A DNA stretch of 64,000 nt, from assembly GCF_052060015.1 (NCBI RefSeq), contig NZ_JBPODZ010000001.1, positions 248,001 through 312,000 on the forward strand, in the 5' to 3' direction. Within the stretch, counting starts at the first letter, position 1. Each line of letters starts with the position of its first letter. The notes under the pieces were generated by a model. It was given only the letters and a program-made list of their open reading frames with translations, had not been told where the DNA came from and did no database searches. The translations under genes were made by a program, and so were the position numbers. Source of the DNA: Arhodomonas sp052060015. GTDB taxonomy: Bacteria > Pseudomonadota > Gammaproteobacteria > Nitrococcales > Nitrococcaceae. Positions 36,237 to 44,715 of the stretch are shown piece by piece.

Positions 36237-36996
36237 CCGACCGCGGCGCGTGCAACGTGGATCGCTGGCGGCACGCCTCGGCAAAGGCTTCAAAGAGCTT
36301 CCTGGAGTAGGGGTCCTCCGCGGCCCGCCACTCGGGATGCCACTGCACGCTAACTGCGAACGCGGGTGCGTCGGCGACGCGTGCGCCCTCGATCAACCCG
36401 TCCTCGGCCCAGGCCTCTGCGACCAGCCGGGGAGCGAGCCGATCGATCCCCTGCCAATGTAGCGAATTGACGGACAACCGCTCACAGCCGAAGAGGCTCG
36501 CAAGGAAACCACCCGGCGCCAGGTGGACGGTGTGGGCCGCTCCGTATCGCTCCTCCTCCGGCAGGGAGGTATCCTCACGATGGTCGGTTTTATCGGGGAG
36601 CTCGTGGACGAATTGATGCAGGCTGCCGCCCAGTGCCACGTTGAGCTCTTGATGACCCCGGCAGATCGCGAGCACAGGCACGCCGAGCGCCACCGCCGCC
36701 CGCAACAGGGGTAGCGTCGTCGCGTCCCGGTAGGGATCCAGTCCTTCCGGCACCTGCCGGCTCGACTCGCCCTCGTAGTGCACGGGCTCCACCCCGGTGG
36801 GGCTGCCCGTGGCGACGATACCGTCGAGCCTGGCAAGCAGGGCGTGGATGTCGAGCTCGCCACCGAGCGCGGGGATGGTGACCGGCACGCAGTCCGCCGC
36901 CTGCGCCACGGCCTCGACGTACTTGTGGGCCACGCAGTGACTGCCGACGCCGGCGACGGTCTTGTAGCAAGCGGTGACACCGACAACGGGACGCAT
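36226..36996 (-). CDS. Class I glutamine amidotransferase-like gamma-glutamyl hydrolase (PuuD-like, peptidase C26)
   Basis: The 256-residue protein opens MRPVVGVTACYKTVAG, as peptidase C26 proteins do. It carries the oxyanion and substrate strand DGIVATGSPTGVEPVHYEG, the nucleophile elbow LAICRGHQELNVALGGSLHQ (Cys in ICRGHQE) and the His/Glu pair in AVSVQWHPEWRA. It therefore probably hydrolyses gamma-glutamyl amides such as gamma-glutamyl-GABA or related conjugates. It starts behind a perfect CAGGAGG. It converges on the second ATP-grasp gene, so a synthesis/hydrolysis relationship is possible but unproven. Confidence 0.9.
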   Translation of the reverse strand: MRPVVGVTACYKTVAGVGSHCVAHKYVEAVAQAADCVPVTIPALGGELDIHALLARLDGIVATGSPTGVEPVHYEGESSRQVPEGLDPYRDATTLPLLRAAVALGVPVLAICRGHQELNVALGGSLHQFVHELPDKTDHREDTSLPEEERYGAAHTVHLAPGGFLASLFGCERLSVNSLHWQGIDRLAPRLVAEAWAEDGLIEGARVADAPAFAVSVQWHPEWRAAEDPYSRKLFEAFAEACRQRSTLHAPRSATA

Positions 36997-37069
36997 GGCC
37001 GAGCCTCCTGACTATCCCTTAATCTACACTGAGTATACGCCGGTGCCGCCGAGATCCGCGCCTGCAGAA

Positions 37070-38671
37070 TTACGGGCGGATCGCAATCCGGCGAACCGTG
37101 TCGTCGACGAAGTCCGCGTACTGCGCGAAGTTGGCCTCGAACATGCTTGCCAACTCCCGTGCCTTGGCATCGTAGGCGGTGCCGTCCTGCCAGGCATTGC
37201 GCGGGATGAGCACGTCGTCGGGGACGCCATTGCAGGTGAGCGGCACCTGTAGGCCGAAAAACGGGTCGGGGATGAATTCTCCCTGGTCCAGGCTGCCGTC
37301 CAGGATGGCGTGAATCATGGCGCGGGTATGCTTGATGGGCATGCGCTCGCCGGTGCCGTAAGGGCCGCCCGACCAGCCGGTATTGACGAGCCAGCAACTG
37401 GCGGCGTGTTGGTTCATCTGCTCGCGCAACAGGTTGGCATACACCGTGGGGTGGCGTGGCATGAACGGCGCGCCGAAGCAGGTGGAGAAGGTCGCTTGCG
37501 GCTCTTTGACGCCCCTTTCGGTGCCGGCCACGCGGGCGGTGTAACCCGATAAGAAATGGTACATCGCCTGTTCGGGGGTGAGCCTTGCCACCGGAGGCAG
37601 CACGCCGAACGCGTCGCAAGTGAGCATAATGATGTTGTTGGGATGGGGCGCGGTGCCGCTCTCCGAGGCGTTGGGAATGAAATCCAGCGGATACGACGCC
37701 CGGGTGTTCTCGGTCAGCGAGCCATCGTCGAGATCCACGGCGCGGCTGTCCATGTCCATCATGACGTTCTCCATGATGGTGCCGAACCGCTGGGTGGTGG
37801 CGTAGATCTCCGGCTCGGCCTCGGCGGAGAGCTTGATGACCTTGGCGTAGCAGCCGCCCTCGAAATTGAACAGCCCGTTGGCGCCCCAGCCGTGCTCGTC
37901 ATCGCCGACCAGGGTGCGCCGGGCATCCGCCGACAGGGTCGTCTTGCCGGTGCCGGACAGGCCGAAGAACACCGCGCTATCGCCCGCGGGGCCGACATTC
38001 ACCGAGCAGTGCATCGGCAGGACATCATGGCCGGGGAGCACGTAGTTGAGCACCGAGAAGATCGATTTCTTGATCTCGCCGGCGTAGGAGGTGCCGCCGA
38101 TCAGCACCAGCTTCTTCTTGAAGCTGATCAGTATGCACACCTCCGAGTTGGTGCCTTCGCGCTCGGGGTCGGCGTGAAACCGTGGGGCATGGATTACGGT
38201 AAAGCCGGGCTGGAAGTCGCGTAGCTCTTGGGGGTTGGGCTGAATGAACATGTTGCGGGCGAATAGGCTGTGCCAGGCGTTCTCCGTGATCACCCGTACC
38301 GGCAGGCGCAGCTCCCGATCGGCGCCGGCGTGGCAATCCTGGACGTAGACCTCGCGCTCTTGCAGGTGGTTGAGCAGCCGCTGGTGCACGGCATCGAACT
38401 GTGCCTCAGCGATCGGCCTGTTGACATCGCCCCAGGCAACGGTGTCGTGAGAGAGCTCGTCATCGACGATGAACTTGTCGTTCGGGGACCGGCCGGTGTG
38501 GTGGCCGGTGCGCGCAATCAGTGCACCATCTGCGCAGAGGTGGGCTTCGTGGCGGCGAATCGCCTCTTCGACCAAATGCGGCGCGGCGTAATTCCAGCGC
38601 ACCATGTCGAGGTTCTTGAAACCCTGTTCCTCGAGGCCGTAACGACTGATAACGGGTCCGACTTGTTCCAC
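37070..38671 (-). CDS. pckA: Phosphoenolpyruvate carboxykinase (ATP)
   Basis: The 533-residue gluconeogenic enzyme catalyses oxaloacetate + ATP to PEP + CO2 + ADP. The substrate loop is RTGHHTGRSPNDKFIVDD. LIGGTSYAGEIKKSIFSVLN holds the metal-binding Lys, and MHCSVNVGPAGDSAVFFGLS precedes the kinase P-loop GLSGTGKTTLSAD. LVGDDEHGWGANGLFNFEGG holds the kinase-2 Asp residues, and LVNTGWSGGPYGTGERM is also conserved. All match ATP-type, not GTP-type, PCK, and length is typical. The start is a GTG at 38671, after GAGGGAG with a longish spacing. Upstream lies a 408-bp gene-free stretch. Confidence 0.96.
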   Translation of the reverse strand: MEQVGPVISRYGLEEQGFKNLDMVRWNYAAPHLVEEAIRRHEAHLCADGALIARTGHHTGRSPNDKFIVDDELSHDTVAWGDVNRPIAEAQFDAVHQRLLNHLQEREVYVQDCHAGADRELRLPVRVITENAWHSLFARNMFIQPNPQELRDFQPGFTVIHAPRFHADPEREGTNSEVCILISFKKKLVLIGGTSYAGEIKKSIFSVLNYVLPGHDVLPMHCSVNVGPAGDSAVFFGLSGTGKTTLSADARRTLVGDDEHGWGANGLFNFEGGCYAKVIKLSAEAEPEIYATTQRFGTIMENVMMDMDSRAVDLDDGSLTENTRASYPLDFIPNASESGTAPHPNNIIMLTCDAFGVLPPVARLTPEQAMYHFLSGYTARVAGTERGVKEPQATFSTCFGAPFMPRHPTVYANLLREQMNQHAASCWLVNTGWSGGPYGTGERMPIKHTRAMIHAILDGSLDQGEFIPDPFFGLQVPLTCNGVPDDVLIPRNAWQDGTAYDAKARELASMFEANFAQYADFVDDTVRRIAIRP

Positions 38672-39079
38672 AATAAAGCTCCCTCAACGATCCATCGATT
38701 ACCGGCCGGTGTCTGATCGTGGCCATTCTCGCCACCGCGACCGCCGGGTCGTACATACCGAGCCGATGCGGCGATCCGCTCCGACGTGGACGCCCGCACG
38801 GGTCTTGCGAAGCGCGACGGTGAGGCGGCGGGGGCATAGGTGCCCCGGCAAGGGCGCCGATTCCGGCGCCAGGCCGTCCAGCGGTCCGAATCTCAGATTC
38901 GTTATTATGACTTTGGAGTCTGGCGAGCCCAGGCGTAGGGGTCAAGCGGCAGGAGGCCTGCGCTCGACGGCAGTAGCGAGAAGGTCAACGTTGGACGCCA
39001 TCGACGGGCACCGCATTGCCCTTAAGGGCCCGTCACCACCCCGATCGGTGGGGGTTCGCATCCGTGAACGTGGCCTTTC
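38672..39079. other. 408-bp intergenic stretch upstream of pckA
   Basis: I find no credible gene on either strand: the only longer frame (plus strand, 38709-39098) lacks a ribosome-binding site and family resemblance. It holds the presumed pckA promoter on the minus strand, an AT-rich patch near 38887-38925 with the inverted repeat CGAATC-TCA-GATTCG (38887-38901), and a small hairpin CCACC/GGTGG near 39043-39058. It may contain an untranslated leader or small RNA, but nothing proves it. Confidence 0.5.
38887..38901. promoter_or_regulatory. Perfect inverted repeat upstream of pckA
   Basis: CGAATC-TCA-GATTCG, 6-bp arms with a 3-nt spacer, lies about 215 bp upstream of the pckA start in the only AT-rich patch of the gap. 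It could be an operator for a dimeric regulator. No factor can be named. Confidence 0.25.
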
Positions 39080-39841
39080 TCAACGGCCGACGCCGTGATA
39101 GCGCCGGGCGAGCTCGGCGCGGCTGCGTACCGCTAGCTTGCGATAGGCGCGACGGCGAAGGGTATCGGCGGTAGCCGGGCTCATGGTGGCCTCAGCCGCC
39201 GCGCTCTTCAGGGTGTGGCCCTGCAGCAGCAGACGGCAGAGCTCGTGTTCCCGGGGAGAGAGGACGGCAAGATGGGTTTCGTCCCTCGCCGCCCGGCCCC
39301 GTTCGTCGCGCAGGCTATGGTGACGGCGTATCAGGCTGGCTAGCAGCGGGGCCAGGGTGGACACTCGCGCCACCTCCGAGTCCGTGAAAACCCCGGCCTC
39401 GCGACCGCGATAGAGGTTGACGTAGTAGCCCACCCCATCGCCGGCGAAGCGTACGGATAGCTTGTCCACCAAGGCCGGGCGGGCGAAGAATGCCTCCCTG
39501 TACGCCGCGGGCATCGCCTCGGCGGGCATGGGTTCCGGGCGCGCGGTGGCGGCGTCGCCGGCGAGCAGGGCCTGAACGCGCGGATAGTTCGGGTCGTTGC
39601 GGAATTGGCCGCGGACGTAGCGGTCGGCCAAGTGTCGCGCCGTCTCCGGTAGGCGTGGATTGGCGTAGAGCAGGCAGTCCATGCGCTCGCCGTCGCGGTA
39701 GGCGAAGACCATGCACTGCTCGATGCCCAGCTCCTTCTGCAGGAGGGTGAACAGCTGCTCGTCGAAGGCGGGCCGGCCTAGCACGTCGACGCAGGCGCCG
39801 GCCTGATCGAGAACGGGGTTGTCCAAGTCAGTGTCATGCAT
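39080..39841 (-). CDS. LuxR-family (helix-turn-helix) transcriptional regulator
   Basis: The 253-residue protein has a C-terminal LuxR HTH (about 190-250): LAVLSPREHELCRLLLQGHT, LKSAAAEATMSPATADTLRR, then RAYRKLAVRSRAELARR. The N-terminal two-thirds (FDEQLFTLLQKELGIEQCMV, VFAYRDGERMDCLLYANPRL, YYVNLYRGREAGVFTDSEV) looks GAF-like and lacks response-regulator and autoinducer-binding residues. It may sense an aromatic or other small ligand. The ATG at 39841 has no strong ribosome-binding site. It is divergent from the FAD monooxygenase/DUF2783 pair (73 bp between starts), which it probably regulates. Confidence 0.85.
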   Translation of the reverse strand: MHDTDLDNPVLDQAGACVDVLGRPAFDEQLFTLLQKELGIEQCMVFAYRDGERMDCLLYANPRLPETARHLADRYVRGQFRNDPNYPRVQALLAGDAATARPEPMPAEAMPAAYREAFFARPALVDKLSVRFAGDGVGYYVNLYRGREAGVFTDSEVARVSTLAPLLASLIRRHHSLRDERGRAARDETHLAVLSPREHELCRLLLQGHTLKSAAAEATMSPATADTLRRRAYRKLAVRSRAELARRYHGVGR

Positions 39842-39914
39842 TTTACGGGACAGCCAGCACGGCGAGGATGCCCTTAGGATATCAGCGGAACACCACACCC
39901 AGGGGAGGAGCGCC

Positions 39915-41612
39915 ATGCGACCGGTCGGACGTGGCGATTACGAGTCGCTGTATTTCGATTATCCTACCTACCCGTTCGTGCGCCCGCCGGAGCTCGACGG
40001 CGAGCGCCCACGCCACGCAGTGGCCATCGTTGGTGCCGGGCCGGTGGGGGTGACTGCGGCGCTGGAGCTCGCCCGCCAGGGCATTCCCAGCGTCGTCCTC
40101 GACGACAAGGACACCGTCAACGACGGTTCCCGGGCCATCTGTATCTCCCGGCACAGCCTCGAGATCCTCCAGCAGTTGGGGGTTTCCGAGCGCTTCACCG
40201 AAAAGGCCCTGGGTTGGCGCTATGGGCGGACGTATTTCGGCGATCAGCAGATCTTCCGCCTGGAGATGCCTCATAGTGAGCACGAGCGCTTCCTGCCCAT
40301 GTACAACCTCCAGCAGCAGTATATCGAGCGCTTCCTCATCGAGCGCGCGCAGGAGACGGGGCGGGTGGAGATGCGTTGGCAGAGCCGGGTCACCGACGTG
40401 GAGGGCCGGGACGATGGGGTGGCCCTGGATGTCGACACCCCCCAAGGACCGTACCGCCTGGAAGCCGGCTACCTGCTCGCCGCGGACGGTGCCCGCAGCG
40501 TGGTGCGTCGCGCCTTGGGCCTGAGTCTCCACGGTGAGGCCTATGAGGGGCGCTACGTGATCGCCGACGTGCAGATGGACTCCGACTTCCCCACCGAGCG
40601 CCGTGCGTTCTTCAGCCCACCGGCGCTGCCGGATTCCACCGTGCTGGTGCACAAACAGCCGGACAGCATCTGGCGCATCGACTACCAGCTCCGACCCGGC
40701 GAGGACCCGGACGAGGCCGTGCGTGAGGACAATATCCGCGCCCGCGTCGGGGCGATCATCGACATGCTCGGGGAGGCCAGCGATTGGGAGCTGGAGTGGT
40801 GGAGCCTGTACAAGGCCTACACCCTGGCCCTGGACGATTACCGCCACGGCCGGGTGCTGTTCCTCGGCGACGCGGCCCATCTGGTGCCCATCTTCGGGGT
40901 GCGGGGGCTGAACAACGGCTTCGCCGACGCCATGGACGCCGGTTGGAAGCTGGCCTGGGTGCTCCACGGCTGGGCGGGGGACGCCCTGCTGGACAGCTAC
41001 ACCCCCGAGCGCCGCGGCGCGACCCTGGACGTGTTCCGCAACGCCGGCAAGAGCACCCGTTTCATGACCCCGCCGAGCCGGGGCTACCGATTGATGCGGG
41101 ATGCCGCGCTGTCGTTGTCCCTGCGTTGCGACTACGCCAGCGGCTTCGCCAACCCGCGCCAGGTCACGCCCTACACCTACGCGGAGAGCCCGCTGACCAC
41201 CCGTCAGTCGGACGACGACGAGTTCGCCGCCGGGCCCATCCCCGGGGCGCCGCTGTTCAACCGCCGCCTCGGCGAGGGGGATTACCTGCTCGATCACCTG
41301 GGGACGGGCTTCAACGGCCTGTATTTCACCGGCGACGGCTCCGTCCCGGAGGCCCATCGTGAGGCCCTGGCGGGGCTGGCAGCGGGGCCCATGCCGGTGC
41401 ATTGCCTGGTCATCGCCGCTGCGCCGGTGGCCGGCGAGCCGCCGGGGACGGTCCTCGACGACCCCGACGGCGTGGTGCGGGACGCCTACGGCGCCACCGA
41501 CGGGAGTTTCTACTTGGTGCGGCCGGACCGGCATGTGGCCTCGCGTTGGCGCCGGCTGGATTCCGCCGCTCTGCGCGAGGCCCTGGATACGGCCGGAGGG
41601 GGAGGACAGTGA
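39915..41612 (+). CDS. FAD-dependent aromatic-ring hydroxylase-like monooxygenase
   Basis: The 565-residue class A flavoprotein monooxygenase has HAVAIVGAGPVGVTAALELA (GxGxxG, 35-54), the AICISRHSLEILQQLGV segment, LLAADGARSVVRRALGL (DG motif) and the GD motif FLGDAAHLVPIFGVRGLNNG. A C-terminal thioredoxin-like extension (about 440-560) is typical of MhpA/PheA-like enzymes. It hydroxylates an aromatic or related compound using NAD(P)H and O2. The ATG at 39915 follows GGGGAGGAGCGCC. Its stop overlaps the ATG of the DUF2783 gene (TGATG), a pairing often seen for this enzyme subgroup. Confidence 0.9.
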   Translation: MRPVGRGDYESLYFDYPTYPFVRPPELDGERPRHAVAIVGAGPVGVTAALELARQGIPSVVLDDKDTVNDGSRAICISRHSLEILQQLGVSERFTEKALGWRYGRTYFGDQQIFRLEMPHSEHERFLPMYNLQQQYIERFLIERAQETGRVEMRWQSRVTDVEGRDDGVALDVDTPQGPYRLEAGYLLAADGARSVVRRALGLSLHGEAYEGRYVIADVQMDSDFPTERRAFFSPPALPDSTVLVHKQPDSIWRIDYQLRPGEDPDEAVREDNIRARVGAIIDMLGEASDWELEWWSLYKAYTLALDDYRHGRVLFLGDAAHLVPIFGVRGLNNGFADAMDAGWKLAWVLHGWAGDALLDSYTPERRGATLDVFRNAGKSTRFMTPPSRGYRLMRDAALSLSLRCDYASGFANPRQVTPYTYAESPLTTRQSDDDEFAAGPIPGAPLFNRRLGEGDYLLDHLGTGFNGLYFTGDGSVPEAHREALAGLAAGPMPVHCLVIAAAPVAGEPPGTVLDDPDGVVRDAYGATDGSFYLVRPDRHVASRWRRLDSAALREALDTAGGGGQ

Positions 41613-41815
41613 TGGCACAGCAGGAGACGGGGGCGTTGCCCTTTGACGAGCTGGAGACCGCCTACGAGCGGATCGCCGAGACCATTGATGCCCTGCCCGA
41701 GGAGCGGGAGCGGCTGTTCCTCGCCAAGCTCGCCCTGGCCCTGGCTCACCGGGTGGGCGACGGCGAGGCGGTGCGGGCAGCGATCAGCGAGGCCGCCCGC
41801 GACCTGGGGGCCTGA
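41612..41815 (+). CDS. DUF2783 small protein
   Basis: The 67-residue helical protein (FDELETAYERIAETIDALPE, LFLAKLALALAHRVGDGEAV, AISEAARDL) matches the DUF2783 pattern: a small acidic partner encoded next to FAD-dependent monooxygenases. Its function is unknown; it may be a chaperone or subunit. Translation is coupled to the monooxygenase by a 1-bp overlap. It converges on the formate dehydrogenase genes, with 9 bp between stops. Confidence 0.85.
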   Translation: MAQQETGALPFDELETAYERIAETIDALPEERERLFLAKLALALAHRVGDGEAVRAAISEAARDLGA

Positions 41816-41824
41816 GGGGCCGGC

Positions 41825-44035
41825 TCAGCCGGTCCCCGTGCCTGCGGTGTCCTGTTCCTCGGTGGGCTCCAGGCGCACCGCCGAGTACTTGAAGGCGGGG
41901 ATCTTGCCGTAGGGGTCCAGGGCGGCGCCGGTCAACGTGTTCACCCCGGCCTCGCGGAAGTGCATGGGGATGAACACTGAACCCGGCGCCACTCGGTCGG
42001 CGACTCGGACGCGGAGCATGATGGACCCCCGGCGCGAGATGACCCGGGCATAGCCGCCGTCGGTGAGCCCCCAGGCGCCGGCGTCGTCCGGGTGGACCTC
42101 CACGAAGGCCTCCGGGGCGATCTCGTCCAGGGCCTTGGAGCGCCGGGTCATCACCCCGGTGTGCCAGTGCTCGAGCAACCGCCCGGAGTTGAGCACCACC
42201 GGATACTCGTCACTGACCCGGTCCACCGGGTCGCTGACCTCCGCCGGCACGAACCGGGCCCGGCCCCGCGGGAAGGTCTCGGCGAACATCACCCGCGTGC
42301 CCTCGCCGGCCGGGTCCGGGCAGGGGTACCACCGGCCGTAGTCGCCGAGCACCTGGTAGGAGAGGTTGGTGTAGGAGGGCGAGCAGGCGACGATCTCGTC
42401 GAAGATCTCCGCCGGGGAATCGTAGCCCATGGGATAGCCCATGCGGGTGGCGATCTCGCAGACGATCTCCCAGTCCTGGCGCGCCCCGCCGGGCAGGGAG
42501 CGCGCGGCGCGGCCGATCTGCACCCGCCGGTCGGTGTTGGTGTAGGTGCCGGTCTTCTCCATGAACGAGCTCGCCGGCAGGATCACATCGGCGAACTCCG
42601 CCGTCTCGGTGAGGAAGATGTCCTGCACCGCGAGGAACTCCAGTCGCGACAGCGCCTCCCGGACCTTGTCCGTGTCCGGGTCGGAGAGGAAGGGGTTTTC
42701 CCCCATGCAGTACATGCCCTTGATCTCGCCCTCCAGGGCGGCGTGGGTGATCTCCACCACGGTGAGCCCGGGCTTGCGCGACAGCGGCACGCCCCAGAGG
42801 CGCTCGAAGCGCGCCGCCGCCTGCTCATCACCCACCGGCTTGTAGTCCGGGTAGAACATGGGGATGAGGCCCACGTCGGAGGCGCCCTGGACGTTGTTCT
42901 GCCCGCGCAGGGGATGCAAACCGGTGCCGGTGCGGCCGACGTTACCGGTGAGCAGGGCCAGGGCGATGAGGCAGCGGGAGTTGTCCGTGCCGAAGGTGTG
43001 CTGGGAGATGCCCATGCCCCAGAAGATCATGGCGGCGTCGGCGCCGCCGAAGCTGCGGGCGAAGCGCACGATCTCCTCGGCGGGGACCCCGGTGTAGCGC
43101 GCCGCCACCTCCGGGGGGTAATGGGCGACGGTCTCGCGCAGGGCATCGAAGCCCTCGGTGCGCTGATCGATGTAGTCCCGGTCGACCAGGCCCTCCTCGA
43201 TGAGGACGTGCATCATGCCGTTGAACAGCGCCACGTCGCTGCCGGGCTTGATCTGGAGGTACTGCTCGGCATAGTCGGCGATGTCCGGGCGGCGGACGTT
43301 GGCCACCAGTAAGCGGGTGCCGTTGGTGGCGGCCTCCTTCATGAAGGTCGCCGCCACCGGATGATTGGCCGTGGGATTGCAGCCAACGATCAGCGCCGCC
43401 GATGCATTCTCGATGTCGCGGACGACGTTGGTCACCGCCCCGGAGCCGATCCCCTCGATCAGCGCGGCGACACTCGAGGCATGGCACAGGCGGGTGCAGT
43501 GATCCACGTTGTTGGTGCCGAACACCGCCCGCACCAGCTTCTGCACCAGGTAGGCCTCCTCGTTGGAGCCCTTGGCGGAGCCGAAGCCGCAGAGCGCATC
43601 GCCGCCGTGGCGATCACGGATGGCGCCGAGCCCCTCGGCCACCCGCTCCAGGGCCTCCTCCCAGCTCGCCTCCCGGAAGTGGGGCAGGACCTCGTCGTAG
43701 TCGACGATGCCGCCGGGCTTGCGTGGGCCGCTGCTGCCGGCGCGGGAGAAGCCGGACAGCGGCCCCTTGGGGTAGCTCCCCTCGCGGCGGATCAGTGGGC
43801 GGGTGAGCCGCTGGGGGTGCATGGCGTAGTCGAAGCCGTATCGGCCCTTTACGCAAAGCCGACCGTCATTGGCGGAACCGGGCCGGCCCCGGGTGTAGAG
43901 GATGCCCTCATCGGCCTGGTCGACCAAGTAGGTCAGCGCGCAGCCGACCCCGCAGTAGGGGCAGATGGAGTCCACCTCGCGTACCGGTGTCGGGGTGCGG
44001 CCCCCGTCGGTGTCCCTGGCTGGTAGTGTCTTCAT
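41825..44035 (-). CDS. Formate dehydrogenase molybdopterin catalytic subunit (Cys type)
   Basis: The 736-residue molybdenum bis-MGD oxidoreductase oxidises formate to CO2. The N-terminal [4Fe-4S] site is SICPYCGVGCALTY with a later Cys in NDGRLCVKGRYGF. The Mo-ligand region is NNVDHCTRLCHASSVAAL, with Cys where selenoenzymes have Sec and the conserved following His. MGD-binding blocks are MFIAEP-free: LIVGCNPTANHPVA, FWGMGISQHTFGTDNSR, MYCMGENPFLSDPDT and the C-terminal dinucleotide-binding barrel (VVLNSGRLLEHWHTGVMTRR). It lacks the N-terminal 2Fe-2S/4Fe-4S domains, which are supplied by the overlapping upstream gene (ATGA at 44032-44035). No fdhD or accessory gene is in the window. Confidence 0.93.
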   Translation of the reverse strand: MKTLPARDTDGGRTPTPVREVDSICPYCGVGCALTYLVDQADEGILYTRGRPGSANDGRLCVKGRYGFDYAMHPQRLTRPLIRREGSYPKGPLSGFSRAGSSGPRKPGGIVDYDEVLPHFREASWEEALERVAEGLGAIRDRHGGDALCGFGSAKGSNEEAYLVQKLVRAVFGTNNVDHCTRLCHASSVAALIEGIGSGAVTNVVRDIENASAALIVGCNPTANHPVAATFMKEAATNGTRLLVANVRRPDIADYAEQYLQIKPGSDVALFNGMMHVLIEEGLVDRDYIDQRTEGFDALRETVAHYPPEVAARYTGVPAEEIVRFARSFGGADAAMIFWGMGISQHTFGTDNSRCLIALALLTGNVGRTGTGLHPLRGQNNVQGASDVGLIPMFYPDYKPVGDEQAAARFERLWGVPLSRKPGLTVVEITHAALEGEIKGMYCMGENPFLSDPDTDKVREALSRLEFLAVQDIFLTETAEFADVILPASSFMEKTGTYTNTDRRVQIGRAARSLPGGARQDWEIVCEIATRMGYPMGYDSPAEIFDEIVACSPSYTNLSYQVLGDYGRWYPCPDPAGEGTRVMFAETFPRGRARFVPAEVSDPVDRVSDEYPVVLNSGRLLEHWHTGVMTRRSKALDEIAPEAFVEVHPDDAGAWGLTDGGYARVISRRGSIMLRVRVADRVAPGSVFIPMHFREAGVNTLTGAALDPYGKIPAFKYSAVRLEPTEEQDTAGTGTG

Positions 44036-44715
44036 GATTCCGCGGCCTCCGTCACCCGCAGACCGGCCACGGCCTTGTTGGTCAGCGCCCCGGTGGGGCA
44101 GACGGCCATGCACTCGCCGCAGGAGACGCAAGTGCTCGCGCCCATGGGCGCGTCCAGGTCGAAGGCGATGCGGGTGGCGTAGCCCTTGCCGGTGCGGGTG
44201 ATGACGTCGTTGTGCTGGAGCTCGTCGCAGGCGCGCACGCAGCGGTCGCAGAGGATGCAGGCCTGGTGGTCGACGGCGATCACCGGCGAGGAGTCGTCGC
44301 CGCCCCGCGGATGGCCCGCGCCCCCGTCCGGGAAGGGGACCTCCCGGATGCCGAGTGCCCGGGCCAGGGCGAGGAGCTCGTCGTCGCCGGTGCTCGCCTC
44401 CCGGGCGCTCTCGTCGGGCTGCTCGCAGAGCAGCAGCTCGGTGAGCGTGCGCCGATGCTCGATCACCTCCGGCGTGGCGGTCTGCACGGTCATGTCGTCC
44501 TCGCATTCGCGTACGCAGGACGCGGCCAGGGTTCGGGCGCCGGTGTCCACCACGCACATCCGGCATACGCCCACCGGGCGCATTCGGGTGCTGTGGCAGA
44601 GCACGGGGATGTCGACCCCCGCCTGCCGCGCCGCCTCCCAGATGGTGGTGCCGGCGGGCACGCTGAGCGACTGCCCGTCGATGGTGAGCGTCACCGTGGT
44701 GCTCGCCTCACTCAT
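44032..44715 (-). CDS. Formate dehydrogenase iron-sulfur subunit (NuoG N-terminal-like)
   Basis: The 227-residue electron-transfer protein has three parts. A [2Fe-2S] ferredoxin domain comes first (VDIPVLCHST, VGVCRMCVVDTGARTLAASC). A NuoG-type His/Cys [4Fe-4S] region follows. Finally, two [4Fe-4S] clusters in CILCDRCVRACDELQHNDVI and STCVSCGECMAVCPTGALTN complete the chain. In most NAD-dependent enzymes this module is fused to the catalytic subunit; here it is a separate gene overlapping the next by ATGA. Its start overlaps the NuoEF-like gene by 8 bp, so all three subunits are translationally coupled. It links the flavoprotein to the molybdenum subunit. Confidence 0.92.
   Translation of the reverse strand: MSEASTTVTLTIDGQSLSVPAGTTIWEAARQAGVDIPVLCHSTRMRPVGVCRMCVVDTGARTLAASCVRECEDDMTVQTATPEVIEHRRTLTELLLCEQPDESAREASTGDDELLALARALGIREVPFPDGGAGHPRGGDDSSPVIAVDHQACILCDRCVRACDELQHNDVITRTGKGYATRIAFDLDAPMGASTCVSCGECMAVCPTGALTNKAVAGLRVTEAAES

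Noticed and set aside
38709..39098. 129-codon plus-strand frame in the gap upstream of pckA
   Set aside because: No ribosome-binding site, no family resemblance, Arg/Ser/Pro-rich composition.
39882..41618. 578-codon minus-strand frame opposite the FAD monooxygenase
   Set aside because: The sense strand carries GxGxxG, DG and GD motifs; the antisense has none.
43450..43540. Selenocysteine at the formate dehydrogenase active site
   Set aside because: The active-site segment DHCTRLCHASSV uses ordinary Cys codons; no in-frame TGA or SECIS is needed.
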